Counted from the stretch's first letter, positions 14,001 through 22,947 are shown. The stretch: DNA of 64,000 nt from Actinomycetota bacterium (GCA_020161845.1 JAIUNK010000002.1:186001-250000), one strand, 5' to 3'. Numbers and translations are program-made. Notes: generated by a model from the sequence alone, not told the origin.

Positions 14001-16564
14001 TCACCGGCGGCGGGGAACTCCGCGGCCGTCAGGAATCGCTGCACGTGCGCGGCGACCTCGTTCACGAAGGGCTCCCGAAGCATCGTGATGTGGTCGCCGC
14101 CCACGTCGCAGCGGTCCCATTCGCCGCTCAACGACCCCGCCCAGGCGGCCCGTTGGGACCGTTGCGGGGATTCCGCGACCACCACCAGGGTCCGTCCGTC
14201 CCACTGGCCGCCCCGGTAGCGCCGGCCGAGCCAACGGGACTGCTCCCAGAATCGGTAGGCGCCGGCACCCCCCGGCGTACGGCTCCAGGCGGTGACGCAG
14301 ACGGCGACCGCCGAGCGGAGCAGCGCCAACGGCCCCTCCCCGTACGGCGGGTGGTGGCGAGGATCCGGCGGAAAAGAATCCAGGATCACCAGGGCCGCGA
14401 CGGTTTCCCCCGCGGCGCGCAGCTGCTTGGCCATCTCGAAGGCGACGATGCCCCCGAAGGAGTGTCCTGCCAGATGGTAGGGGCCGTGCGGCTGGACCGA
14501 GCGGACCAACGCCACGTGCTTCTTCGCCATCGTCCGGACTCGCCATTCCGGCCATCCCCGGCTCTCGATGACCGGGGACTGCAGGGCGTATACCGGCCGG
14601 CTCGGATCGAGCGCGCGCGCCAACGGCAGCAGCGCGATCCCCAGCCCCCCGCCGCCGGCCACGCAGAACAGTGGCGCCTTGGTGCCTGCACCGTGCAGCG
14701 TGACCAGGGCTCGGGCAGGTTGAGCGCTGCGCTGCAGGCGGCGGGCGAAATCGCGCAGCCGCGGGTATTCGGCCAGGGTGCCGGTCCGGGCGACCTCGGG
14801 GCTGACCCCCAACCGGTCGATGAGTCGGGTCAGGATCTCCTCCGCGGCGATCGAATCCCCGCCCAGGGCGAAGAAGTCGTCGTCGCTGGCCACCCCGGGC
14901 AGCCCGAGCACCTCCATCCAGGTGGTCGCGATGATCCCTTCCCATTCGCCCACGACGGCCCAGTCCACCGGGGCTCGGTTCGAGGACGGCAGCGGCAGCG
15001 CGGCGCGATCGATCTTGCCGCGGTCGTTGCGCGGCATCGCCTCGAGCACCATCACCTGCTCGGGGACCATGTGCGCGGGCAGCACGGTGCGCAGCCGCCC
15101 GCAGACATCGGCGCCGTCCAGGGGCGCCTCGGCGGCCACGACATAGCCGAGCAACCGGTTGCGGGTGCCGGCGGGGTCGGTCCCGCCGGTCACGGCCGCC
15201 TCCCGGACGCCGGGCAGGGCGTGCAGCGCGGCCTCCACCTCGCCCGGGTCGACGAGGTGGCCGCGGATCTTGATGCTGTGGTCGCTGCGCCCGACCAACT
15301 CGATGGTCCCGTCCGGCAGGACCCGCCCCACGTCACTGGTGCGATAGGTGGCCAGCTCCCCGTCCCGACCGAACGCCTCGGCAGTGCGCTCGGGCAGGCC
15401 CCAGTAGCCGGTGGCCACGACGGGAGCGGTCACCACCAATGACCCGGTCCCGTCCTGCGAGCGATCCGCCTCGGCGGCCACGCTGAGCACGGTGCGTCCC
15501 ACGCCGCGCCCGACCGGGACCCGCCCGGTCACCGGCGGATGGTCCGGCCCGATCACGTATTCGGCGATGAGGCCCGTCTCGGTGGAGCCGTAGCGGTTGC
15601 GGATCACGCAGCCACGGGGCAGCAGCGCCCGCATCGCCTCGACGTCTCGGCCGTAGGCGCTCTCCCCGGCGATCGTCACCGACGTCAGGGTCGCGAACGC
15701 GCCCGCCGCCGGGCGGCTGTCGACCAGCGCCCGCAGAATGCCCGGGCTGGTGATCATGAGGTGCGCCCCGTGCGCGGCGATGAATCCCGGCAGCGGACTC
15801 ACGCCGCGCGACCGGGTGTCGTAGAGCCGCAGGCAGGCACCGACGACCAGGCCGTGCACGGTGGTCGTCAGCCCGGCGTGGAAGGCGATCGGGAGGGTGT
15901 GCGCGACGACGGCGCCCACGTCGTAGCAGCCGGTGGCCACGGAGCTGTTCCAGGCATCGCGCATGAGCAGGCGGTGATCGTTGGCGACCGGCTTGGGGAC
16001 CCCTGTCGACCCCGAGGTGAACGCGATCGCCGCGACCCCGCGGGGGTCCGGCGGCGCGTCCCACAGCGTCTCTGCCCGGTCGTGCGACCGGTGCACGTCG
16101 GTGCGCACCGCAACGCCCACGAGTTCCCGGGCGAGCGGCTCGTTGGGCCCGTCGGTCAGGATCACCCGGGTGCCGCTGAGCTCGACGAGCTGACGCAGCC
16201 GCGCCGGCGGCGTGCGCTGGTCCAGGACCAGCACCGGATGACCCGAGGCGAGGACCGCGAGCAGCGCCGACACCGCCCCGGGGTGGTGTCCGAACAGAAT
16301 CCCGACCGGCTCCAGCGCCTCGAATTCCGCGGCGCCGCGGCGGGTCGCGGCGGGCTGCAGGGACCCCACCGTCTCGCGCAGCAGCCGCAGCTCGCGGGCC
16401 GCGCGGGCGGCCAATTCCGCATAGCTGTATTGACTGGTCTCGTCGGCCACCGCGATGGAATCCGGCTGAGCCCGGACCACGTCGGCGAACCGCGGCAGGA
16501 TGCCCGCCTCGATATCGCCTTCGCTCAGCGATTCCACCTGGTGATCGTCCACACGCAACGTCAC
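13973..16564 (-). CDS. Orphan NRPS-like enzyme: adenylation - carrier - thioesterase
   Basis: The 863-residue protein has three domains. The adenylation domain (about residues 30-530) shows FTSGSTGVPKP, RYGSTETGLI, YRTSDVGR, DHSIKIRGHLVDPGEVE and NDRGKIDR. The carrier domain has LGGDS with phosphopantetheine Ser571. The thioesterase has AGHSFGG (Ser702) and GDHITM (His825). There is no condensation domain. The A4 core, where amino-acid-activating domains carry FDxS with the conserved Asp, reads PIAFHAG, so the substrate is probably not an alpha-amino acid. A-T-TE enzymes of the atromentin/ralfuranone type dimerise aryl-pyruvates, which is one possibility. I choose GTG 16564, preceded by AGGGGGA; an ATG at 16672 would add an unrelated stretch. 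No other biosynthetic genes lie nearby. Confidence 0.88.
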   Translation of the reverse strand: MTLRVDDHQVESLSEGDIEAGILPRFADVVRAQPDSIAVADETSQYSYAELAARAARELRLLRETVGSLQPAATRRGAAEFEALEPVGILFGHHPGAVSALLAVLASGHPVLVLDQRTPPARLRQLVELSGTRVILTDGPNEPLARELVGVAVRTDVHRSHDRAETLWDAPPDPRGVAAIAFTSGSTGVPKPVANDHRLLMRDAWNSSVATGCYDVGAVVAHTLPIAFHAGLTTTVHGLVVGACLRLYDTRSRGVSPLPGFIAAHGAHLMITSPGILRALVDSRPAAGAFATLTSVTIAGESAYGRDVEAMRALLPRGCVIRNRYGSTETGLIAEYVIGPDHPPVTGRVPVGRGVGRTVLSVAAEADRSQDGTGSLVVTAPVVATGYWGLPERTAEAFGRDGELATYRTSDVGRVLPDGTIELVGRSDHSIKIRGHLVDPGEVEAALHALPGVREAAVTGGTDPAGTRNRLLGYVVAAEAPLDGADVCGRLRTVLPAHMVPEQVMVLEAMPRNDRGKIDRAALPLPSSNRAPVDWAVVGEWEGIIATTWMEVLGLPGVASDDDFFALGGDSIAAEEILTRLIDRLGVSPEVARTGTLAEYPRLRDFARRLQRSAQPARALVTLHGAGTKAPLFCVAGGGGLGIALLPLARALDPSRPVYALQSPVIESRGWPEWRVRTMAKKHVALVRSVQPHGPYHLAGHSFGGIVAFEMAKQLRAAGETVAALVILDSFPPDPRHHPPYGEGPLALLRSAVAVCVTAWSRTPGGAGAYRFWEQSRWLGRRYRGGQWDGRTLVVVAESPQRSQRAAWAGSLSGEWDRCDVGGDHITMLREPFVNEVAAHVQRFLTAAEFPAAGDYRQHAPAG

Positions 16565-16852
16565 GTTCCCCCTAGCGCACCTGAACTTTGACGACCGTCC
16601 AGTAGTTGAGCAAACAAACTCTACGCACGAGGACGGGGTTCCGGCCAGGGCTTGACGAATCCTGTGATGCACGGGGCACCCCGCACACGGGCCCGGCGGG
16701 CAGTTGCGCCGCCGGGACGCCGGGACGCTGGGACGCCGGTGGGCGATGCCCCGCCACTAGGCTGGCGCCCAGGCGGCGCGACGGGTGGGCGAGCCCCGGC
16801 GCCGCCGTACCCGACCTGTGAGACACCGAATTCACCAGAGAGGCGAGTGGCC
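16565..16852. promoter_or_regulatory. Divergent intergenic region between the A-T-TE gene and pgi
   Basis: This 288-bp region must promote both flanking genes. Its left 60 bp is notably AT-richer than the surroundings. A TAGGCT at 16758-16763 is a candidate -10 for pgi, about 90 bases before its ATG. Three 8-bp units (GGGACGCC, GGGACGCT, GGGACGCC) are in tandem at 16714-16737. I see no operator with strong symmetry. Confidence 0.4.
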
Positions 16853-18553
16853 ATGCGCGCTCCGATCGACCCGACGACGACCAAGGCCTGGGCGACGCTG
16901 ACGGCGTTGGCCGCGGACGGCATCCCGACTCTGCGCGCGGCGTTCGCCGCGGACCCTCAGCGGGCGAGCCGCTACACGGTCCAGGCCGCCGACCTCTACG
17001 TGGACCTGTCCAAGAACCTGCTCACCGATGACATCCGCGACGCCCTGCTGGAACTCGCCCGCGAGGTCGACGTCGCCGAACGCCGCGAAGCCATGTACGC
17101 CGGTGAGCGCATCAACATCACCGAGAACCGCGCCGTGCTGCACACCGCCCTGCGTCGGCCCAAGACCGGGTCCGGGGCCGGCGACCAGCTCGTCGTGGAC
17201 GGCCAGAACGTCGATGAGGACGTCCACGCGGTGCTGGACAAGGTCTATGCCTTCGCCGACCGGGTGCGCAGCGGGGACTGGAAGGGCGTCACCGGCAAGC
17301 CCATCCGCACCGTGGTCAACATCGGCATCGGCGGTTCGGACCTCGGCCCGGTGATGGCGTACGAGGCGCTGCAGCCCTACGTCCAGGCCGGTCTCGAATG
17401 CCGGTTCATCTCCAACATCGACCCCACCGATGCCGCGCAGAAGACCGCGGATCTGGACCCCGAGACGACGCTGGTGATCGTCGCCTCCAAGACGTTCACC
17501 ACGCTGGAGACCCTGACCAACGCGCGGTTGGTGCGGACCTGGCTGCTGGAGGCGCTGCGCGCCGCGGGCGCCCTGGATGACGCGGCCGGCTCCGGACGCA
17601 CCCAGGCCGATGCCATCGCCAAGCACTTCGTCGCCGTCTCGACGGCCTTGGACAAGGTCGCCGCCTTCGGCATCGACCCGCAGAACGCGTTCGGCTTCTG
17701 GGACTGGGTCGGTGGCCGCTATTCGATGGACTCCGCCGTGGGCACCGCGCTGGCCATGGCGATCGGCCCGGCGGGCTTCGCCGACCTGCTCGCCGGCTTC
17801 CACGCCATGGACGTGCATTTCGCGACCGCGGCGCCGCAGCAGAACGTGCCGCTGCTGATGGGGCTGCTCAACGTCTGGTACGTCGACTTCCTGGGTGCCC
17901 ACACGCACGCTGTCCTGCCCTACTCCCAGTTGCTGCACCGCTTCCCGGCGTACCTGCAGCAGTTGACGATGGAGTCCAACGGCAAGTCGGTGCGCTGGGA
18001 CGGCACGCCGGTCACCTGCGACACCGGCGAGGTCTTCTGGGGTGAGCCCGGAACGAACGGGCAGCACGCCTTCTACCAGCTCATCCACCAGGGCACCCGG
18101 CTGATCCCGGCGGACTTCATCGCGGTCGCCACCCCGGCGTACCCGTTGAGCGACGAGGGCGCCGACGTGCACGAACTGTTCCTGGCCAACTTCTTCGCCC
18201 AGACCGCCGCCCTGGCGTTCGGCAAGACCGCGGACGAGGTGCGCGCCGAGGGTACGGCGGAGGCCATCGTTCCGGCCCGCGTGTTCGCCGGAAACCGCCC
18301 GACGACCTCGATCATGGCTCCGGCGCTGACCCCGTCGGTGCTCGGTCAGCTGATCGCCCTCTACGAACACATCACCTTCGTCCAGGGCATCGTCTGGGGC
18401 ATCGACAGCTTCGACCAGTGGGGTGTCGAGCTCGGCAAGCAGCTCGCCACGCGGGTCACCCCGGCCGTCGGCGGCGACGAGGCCGCCCTGGCGCAGCAGG
18501 ACTCCTCGACCCAGGCCCTGATCCGGTACTACCGGGCGCACCGCACCCCCTGA
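16853..18553 (+). CDS. pgi: Glucose-6-phosphate isomerase
   Basis: Pgi interconverts glucose-6-phosphate and fructose-6-phosphate in glycolysis and gluconeogenesis. The 566-residue protein has the signatures [13 protein letters not shown] (about residue 160), [20 protein letters not shown], and the catalytic [11 protein letters not shown] region followed by IHQGT. Length matches the long bacterial and eukaryotic type. I start at ATG 16853 ([13 protein letters not shown]), with AGAGAGG nine bases upstream; a GTG two codons earlier is an alternative, and longer in-frame starts lie in the promoter region. Transcribed alone, it is followed by a strong hairpin. Its position here, among accessory genes, is not part of a known conserved cluster. 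Confidence 0.97.
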   Translation: MRAPIDPTTTKAWATLTALAADGIPTLRAAFAADPQRASRYTVQAADLYVDLSKNLLTDDIRDALLELAREVDVAERREAMYAGERINITENRAVLHTALRRPKTGSGAGDQLVVDGQNVDEDVHAVLDKVYAFADRVRSGDWKGVTGKPIRTVVNIGIGGSDLGPVMAYEALQPYVQAGLECRFISNIDPTDAAQKTADLDPETTLVIVASKTFTTLETLTNARLVRTWLLEALRAAGALDDAAGSGRTQADAIAKHFVAVSTALDKVAAFGIDPQNAFGFWDWVGGRYSMDSAVGTALAMAIGPAGFADLLAGFHAMDVHFATAAPQQNVPLLMGLLNVWYVDFLGAHTHAVLPYSQLLHRFPAYLQQLTMESNGKSVRWDGTPVTCDTGEVFWGEPGTNGQHAFYQLIHQGTRLIPADFIAVATPAYPLSDEGADVHELFLANFFAQTAALAFGKTADEVRAEGTAEAIVPARVFAGNRPTTSIMAPALTPSVLGQLIALYEHITFVQGIVWGIDSFDQWGVELGKQLATRVTPAVGGDEAALAQQDSSTQALIRYYRAHRTP

Positions 18554-18621
18554 CGGCGCCGGGCCCGGGCGTCGGCACCTCGTCTGGCCGGCCCCGGATC
18601 CAGCTGCCCGCCAGGTCCGTC

Positions 18622-18656
18622 GTACGGCCGGTTCCCGACTCGGGAGCCGGCCGTAC
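18622..18656 (+). terminator. Strong hairpin downstream of pgi
   Basis: Seventeen-base arms (18622-18638 and 18640-18656) match as an inverted repeat with one mismatch, starting GTACGGCCGG and ending GCCGGCCGTAC. No T-run follows at once; the first T-tract is 40 bases on. It probably ends pgi transcription and insulates the sigma-factor module. Confidence 0.55.
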
Positions 18657-18668
18657 GCCGCTTGAGGT

Positions 18669-18691
18669 GAACCGCAATTCCCTTCTCCGTC
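18669..18691 (+). promoter_or_regulatory. Possible ECF-type promoter of the sigma/CHAT module
   Basis: GAAC at 18669-18672 is followed after 15 bases by CGTC at 18688-18691. Many ECF sigma factors use AAC at -35 and CGTC at -10 with 15-17 bases between, often at their own promoter. It lies about 95 bases before the first gene of the module. This is a short match and could be chance. Confidence 0.35.
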
Positions 18692-18785
18692 GGGCTTTTT
18701 CGCGTCAGCATGTATCACCGCGACGAGTCGCTGCTCTCACCGGTGTCGCACTGTCGTCCCGTCCACTGCGAGAAAGGCCCACGCC

Positions 18786-18971
18786 ATGTCCGCGACCCCC
18801 GGCAAGCGCTCCGACACCCCCGACCTGGACGAATCCGGCGAACCCGCCGCGGCGACGCCCAACCCCGCAGCAGCCACGCCGCCCTCCGGCGAGCAGCCGA
18901 CCCCGCGCCGGCCCAAGGGCCCCGGGACCGGCACCGAGTCGGTCTGGGTGCCCATGACCGAGGAGGTGTGA
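18786..18971 (+). CDS. 61-residue Pro/Ala-rich small protein heading the sigma/CHAT module
   Basis: ATG 18786 is preceded by GAGAAAGG and its TGA overlaps the sigma-factor ATG (TGATG), so it is the first cistron of the operon. The sequence is low-complexity (SGEPAAATPNPAAATPPSGE), then a basic PRRPKG stretch, then a better-defined end, GTGTESVWVPMTEEV. It has no membrane segment or signal peptide. I recognise no family. It may be a regulatory peptide, or even a protease substrate given the CHAT gene downstream; that is inference. Coding is supported by the ribosome binding site and the exact overlap. Confidence 0.6.
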   Translation: MSATPGKRSDTPDLDESGEPAAATPNPAAATPPSGEQPTPRRPKGPGTGTESVWVPMTEEV

Positions 18972-19573
18972 TGGCGGGACCGGCCACCGTACCCCTGGCC
19001 GCCCGCGCGGGCGCCGCGCTGAGCGAGGCACGCGCGGGCGACGGGGCCCGGATGGCCGAGCTGGTTCAGATGCTCACGCCCATGCTCTGGCACATCGCCA
19101 GGGCAGCCGGCATCGATCATCAGAGCGCCGAGGACGCGGTCCAGCACACCTGGCTCAAGCTGCTGGAACACCTCGACGATCTGGACCGACCCGAGGCCGT
19201 GGTCGGCTGGCTGGCGACGACGGTACGCCGGGAATCCTGGCGGGTCTCCAGCGCGGCGCGGCGTACCCTCGTCAGCGACGAAACGGCGGAGTTCGAGGAC
19301 CCGCGGGCGGCGCTGGCCCGGTGCGCGCCACCGGACCCCGGCGAGGGGTTGCTGACCTGCGAACGGGACGACGCGCTGTGGCGGCACGTCCGCGCACTCA
19401 GCCCCCGCTGTCAGGCCCTGCTCCGGGCGGTCTGCCTGGCCGAACGACCCGACTATGCCGCGATCGGGGCCGCCCTCGGCATGCCGATCGGATCCATCGG
19501 CCCGACCCGCGGCCGCTGCCTGGCCACCCTGCGAGCCGCCTTGCTCGCCGACCCCTCCTGGAGCGAGCGATGA
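18971..19573 (+). CDS. Sigma-70-family (ECF-like) RNA polymerase sigma factor
   Basis: This 200-residue protein has the two ECF core regions. Region 2 (residues about 25-95) shows MLWHIARAAGI, SAEDAVQHTWLKLLEHL and GWLATTVRRESWR. Region 4 (about 140-190) shows LSPRCQALLRAVC, DYAAIGAALGMPIGSIGPTRGRCLATLR. It would direct polymerase to specific promoters. The ATG at 18971 is preceded by AGGAGGT and overlaps the stop of the 61-residue ORF. Its TGA overlaps the next gene (ATGA), which encodes an anti-sigma-like protein. Such sigma factors next to CHAT-protein genes recur in Actinobacteria, to my knowledge. Confidence 0.9.
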   Translation: MAGPATVPLAARAGAALSEARAGDGARMAELVQMLTPMLWHIARAAGIDHQSAEDAVQHTWLKLLEHLDDLDRPEAVVGWLATTVRRESWRVSSAARRTLVSDETAEFEDPRAALARCAPPDPGEGLLTCERDDALWRHVRALSPRCQALLRAVCLAERPDYAAIGAALGMPIGSIGPTRGRCLATLRAALLADPSWSER

Positions 19574-20067
19574 GCGAGGACTTCGGCATCGTGGACGAGC
19601 TGGCCGACCTCGACGAGTTCGATGAGGAGATCCTGCGTGCCGTGCGGGACGTCGCGCAGCGCCGCGACCCGATGCCGGCCGGGATGGTCGAGCGCATCCA
19701 GTTCGAGATGACGCTGGCCGCCCTGCGCGCCGAGATCGCCGAACTGCAGGCGGGCACCCCGGCGGAGATCCGGACCGGAGCGGCCGCGCTGACCGACACG
19801 GTGACCTTCCGGGGCACCGCGGTCAGCCTGATGGTGCGCACTCGCTCCGACCAGGGGGCCGGCACCGATCCGGCCACCGTCGACCTGGAGTGCTGGGTCA
19901 GCGAGGCTCATGCGCGGATCGAGCTGTGGGGTCCCGGCGGGCCGCGCTCCGGCGTGGCCGATCAGCACGGCCGCCTGGAGTTCCTGGCGGTCCGGCGGGG
20001 GCCGGTCCGGTTCGTCGTGCATCCCGTCCAGGGCGTCCCGGTCGCGACCCCGGCGGTCGAGCTGTGA
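19570..20067 (+). CDS. Anti-sigma-like / beta-sandwich protein between the sigma factor and the CHAT protease
   Basis: The 165-residue protein is soluble, with no membrane segment. Residues 1-60 are acidic and helical (DELADLDEFDEE, then a helix with MVERIQFEMTLAALRAEIAELQ), as in cytoplasmic anti-sigma or sigma-binding segments. The remainder looks like a small beta-sandwich ending GRLEFLAVRRGPVRFVV, resembling carboxypeptidase-regulatory-like domains. Its ATG overlaps the sigma-factor stop (ATGA), as is usual for anti-sigma genes. It lacks the zinc-binding HxxxCxxC motif. I infer that it binds the sigma factor and could be cut by the CHAT protease; neither is shown by the sequence. Confidence 0.7.
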   Translation: MSEDFGIVDELADLDEFDEEILRAVRDVAQRRDPMPAGMVERIQFEMTLAALRAEIAELQAGTPAEIRTGAAALTDTVTFRGTAVSLMVRTRSDQGAGTDPATVDLECWVSEAHARIELWGPGGPRSGVADQHGRLEFLAVRRGPVRFVVHPVQGVPVATPAVEL

Positions 20068-20107
20068 ACCCGGCGGCGCCCGACCCGGGGCGACGCTGAG
20101 GTCCGCC

Positions 20108-22855
20108 GTGGCCGCAGGGACCGTGGCCGAGGTCACCGAGCTGCTGGAGAGCGCCCGCGCGGCATTCGCCCAGTACCGCATCGACGAGGGCGCGGCCCGC
20201 CTGGCCACGACGTACGACGCCCTGCGCGCCACCCCCGATCCCCCACCCGAGCTGCCGCTGCGGATCCGGCTCACGGCGAGCTGGCTCACCTTCGACCGGC
20301 AGGGTCTGGCCGCCGCCGATCGGGAGCTGCTCGCGTTGCGCACCGACGCGACCGCGGCGCACCTGCCCGGCGTGGTCGCGGCCTGTGACGTGCAACGGGC
20401 CCTGCTGCTGGCGCGGTGCGGCGACGTGACCGCGGCGTTGGTGGCGATGCGGGCGGCCGAGGAGAACCGGCACGCCCTCGGCGCCGCCGAACAGGTGCGG
20501 CTGCTGGTCAACCGAGGCACGTTGGCCTACCACGCGTTGGCGCTCGACGACGGCATCGCGGACCTACGGGCGGCGGCGGACGCCTCGGTCGGCGACGGGA
20601 TGGCCGCCCTGCGGTTCAGCGCACTGCACAACCTCGGCTGCGCCGAGTTCGTCCGGGGTGACCTGCCGGCCGCGTTGTGCCTGCTCGACGAGGCGGCCAG
20701 CCTCGATGTGGCGATGAACCGGGGGGTCAGTCACCTCGACCGGGCCCGAGTGCTGGTCGAGGCCGGCCTGGTCCGCGACGCCGCCCGGGCCCTGCGGGAC
20801 GCCTCGGCCGCCTTCGCCGAGAGCGGGCACAGCCGTGAGGTCGCCGAGATCGAGGTCGACCTCGCCCGCTGCGAACTGTTGCTCGGCGATGCGACCGGCG
20901 CGGCCGCGCGGGCGGGCCGGGTGGCGGCGACGTTCCGAGATCGTGGCGAGCCGTATTGGGCGGATCGGGCCGCGCTGATCGAACTCGCCGCCGGGCGGCT
21001 GGCCGCCCCGGCAGCCGAGGCGACCGGGGGCCGCCAGGTCTCGGAGCGGATCGGGCGGGCCGAGCGACTGCTCGCCGCCGCGACCACCCGTCGAGATCTG
21101 GCCACGGCCGGCCTGGCCCGGCTCGAATTCGCCGAGGCGCTGTGCGATCGCGGTCGTGCGCCGGACCTCGCGGCGGCCGCGCCGGTGCTGGACGCGGCGC
21201 GGGGCTTGTCCCGATCTCCGTACGTCGCCGCGCGGCTCGGCTACGCCCACGCCAGGACGCGTCTCGACCTCGCCGCGGGTCGGCCACGGTCGGCGACCGC
21301 CCGGCTGGCCCGGGCGGCCCAGGACCTCGCGGGAGCGCAACGACGCACCGCGGGGCTCGATGCCCGCAGCGCCTTGGCGGTGCACGCCCAGCGCCTGGCC
21401 GACCTCGACGTCGGGCTGGCGGTCCAGCGGCGCGACCCGGTGGCGGTGCTGTATCGCGTCGAGCGGTGGCGCCGGGCGGTCGCGCCGTTGACCCCGGTGC
21501 GGCCGTCCGCACACCCGGACGAGGCGCTGCTGCTGAGTCGGCTGCGTTATGCGCGGGAGGCCCTCGCGCAGGCGTCGCCGCCGCGGGCGGCCGACCTGCG
21601 CGCCGAGGTCCGCCGGCTGGAGCGGGCCACCTCGGCGTATCGCTGGCGCGCCCGCACGATCGCCCCCGGGCACGCCGTCGAGGAGCCCACCTATGCCCAC
21701 GTGCGGGACGCGGTGACCGTCGCCGGGCAGCGGGGCACGGCGGTGCTCGCCCTGGTCGTCATCGGCGGCCGGGTCTTCGCGGTCGTGGTCCCGCCCGCCG
21801 GGAGAGCGCAGCTGCTGGAGCTCGGCGAGGCGGCCGCGCTGCGCCTGGCGGCCCGTCGAGTGAGTCGCGACGCCGACGCGGCCGCGCGCGGCGAGACCGA
21901 CCCCCGCCTGGGGCCGTTGATCGCGGCCGCCGTGCGCGACTCCGTCGCCGTGCTGGACGAGTTGCTGCGCCCGGCACTGCGGCTGGTCGGCGCCGTCCCG
22001 GCCGTCGTCCTGGCGGGCGAGTTGTTCGGCGCCATCGCCTGGGGGCTGCTGCCCAGCCGGCGCGGCCTGCCCACCACCTTGGCCCCGTCCCTGCTCGCGT
22101 GGGCGGCGCTGGCCGGCGCCCGAGAGAGCGTGGCGCCGCGCCGACCGCCCGTCGAGGTGGTCCTGCCGGCCGGCGGGGACAGGCGGCTCGACCCGCCGGC
22201 CGACATGCTGGGGGGCGCCGCCGTGACCGTGCTGGCGCTGCAAGGTCCGGGCGTACCGCACGGCCCGGCCGAGGCGGCCGGGGTGCTGGCCGCCTGGGCC
22301 GCGGCCCGCGATCCGGCGGCCGATGACGCCACCTGCCGCGTCGCGCGGGTGGACGATCCCCCGGGGGGATCGTCTCGGGAGGCCCCCTGTGCCTCCCGAG
22401 ACGACCTGCTCTGCGCGCTGGCGAGCGCCGACGTCGTGCATGTCGCCGCCCATGGCGACCACCAGCCGGAAAGCCCCCTCTTCAGCTCCCTCCGGATGGC
22501 GGACGGCCTGGTGTTCGCCCACGAACTCGAACCGAACCCCCCGTCGGCCTCGCTCGTCGTCCTGTCGGCCTGCGAGGCCGGACGGGGCACCGCCCGGCCG
22601 GGCGAGGAGGCCCTGGGTTGGCCGTCGGCCCTGCTCGCCCTCGGCGTACGCACCGTCATCGCCCCGCTGGTGGCGGTGCGCGACGACGAGGCGTGCGCCG
22701 TCATGACTGACCTGCATCGACACCTGGCCGCAGGACTGCCCGCGGACGCGGCGCTGGCGGCGGCGGCCGGCCCGACGGGCACGCCGTTCGTGTGCTTCGG
22801 TGCGCCCTGGGCTGGTGTCGATCCACCCCTACAGAGCGCCGAGGCGCCCGCCTGA
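20108..22855 (+). CDS. TPR-CHAT domain caspase-like protease
   Basis: CHAT domains are clan CD cysteine peptidases related to caspases and separases. The 915-residue protein is mostly alpha-helical repeats (TPR-like) to about residue 480, then a linker region with YRWRART, then the CHAT domain (about 560-910). Its dyad is intact: His782 in VHVAAHGDH and Cys822 in LSACEAG, with VRTVIAPL further on. The start is GTG 20108, preceded by GAGG; upstream in-frame codons lie in the previous gene. It is the last gene of the sigma module. TPR-CHAT proteins act in other bacteria as effector proteases (for example Craspase, or with gasdermins). Here a regulatory target such as the neighbouring protein is plausible. 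A nested palindrome lies within the gene at 22352-22404. Confidence 0.88.
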   Translation: MAAGTVAEVTELLESARAAFAQYRIDEGAARLATTYDALRATPDPPPELPLRIRLTASWLTFDRQGLAAADRELLALRTDATAAHLPGVVAACDVQRALLLARCGDVTAALVAMRAAEENRHALGAAEQVRLLVNRGTLAYHALALDDGIADLRAAADASVGDGMAALRFSALHNLGCAEFVRGDLPAALCLLDEAASLDVAMNRGVSHLDRARVLVEAGLVRDAARALRDASAAFAESGHSREVAEIEVDLARCELLLGDATGAAARAGRVAATFRDRGEPYWADRAALIELAAGRLAAPAAEATGGRQVSERIGRAERLLAAATTRRDLATAGLARLEFAEALCDRGRAPDLAAAAPVLDAARGLSRSPYVAARLGYAHARTRLDLAAGRPRSATARLARAAQDLAGAQRRTAGLDARSALAVHAQRLADLDVGLAVQRRDPVAVLYRVERWRRAVAPLTPVRPSAHPDEALLLSRLRYAREALAQASPPRAADLRAEVRRLERATSAYRWRARTIAPGHAVEEPTYAHVRDAVTVAGQRGTAVLALVVIGGRVFAVVVPPAGRAQLLELGEAAALRLAARRVSRDADAAARGETDPRLGPLIAAAVRDSVAVLDELLRPALRLVGAVPAVVLAGELFGAIAWGLLPSRRGLPTTLAPSLLAWAALAGARESVAPRRPPVEVVLPAGGDRRLDPPADMLGGAAVTVLALQGPGVPHGPAEAAGVLAAWAAARDPAADDATCRVARVDDPPGGSSREAPCASRDDLLCALASADVVHVAAHGDHQPESPLFSSLRMADGLVFAHELEPNPPSASLVVLSACEAGRGTARPGEEALGWPSALLALGVRTVIAPLVAVRDDEACAVMTDLHRHLAAGLPADAALAAAAGPTGTPFVCFGAPWAGVDPPLQSAEAPA
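22352..22404. repeat. Two nested perfect palindromes inside the CHAT gene
   Basis: GACGATCCCCC is followed by GGGGGGATCGTC (22352-22374). From 22370 a second inverted repeat has 14-base arms, TCGTCTCGGGAGGC and its exact complement ending at 22404, round a 7-base loop. The two share ATCGTC. They encode a variable loop (DDPPGGSSREAPCASRDD) just before the catalytic His region. This looks like a palindromic element inserted in frame, not ordinary coding sequence. Confidence 0.75.
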
Positions 22856-22947
22856 TACCGGCGCGGGCCACTTTTTTCGGGCCGGCGTCGCGACGGCCCG
22901 GCGACGCGCCGACGCCGAGCCGTCGCCGCGCCGACGCAGCGCCCCGA

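Noticed and set aside
16652-16852. A longer Pgi starting at 16652
   Set aside because: The extra 67 codons are Pro/Gly/Arg-rich, contain the 8-bp tandem repeats and promoter elements, and Pgi starts normally at 16853.
20564-22723. A long minus-strand open frame opposite the CHAT gene
   Set aside because: It gives a low-complexity Gly/Arg/Gln/Pro translation, antisense to a gene with clear TPR and CHAT motifs.
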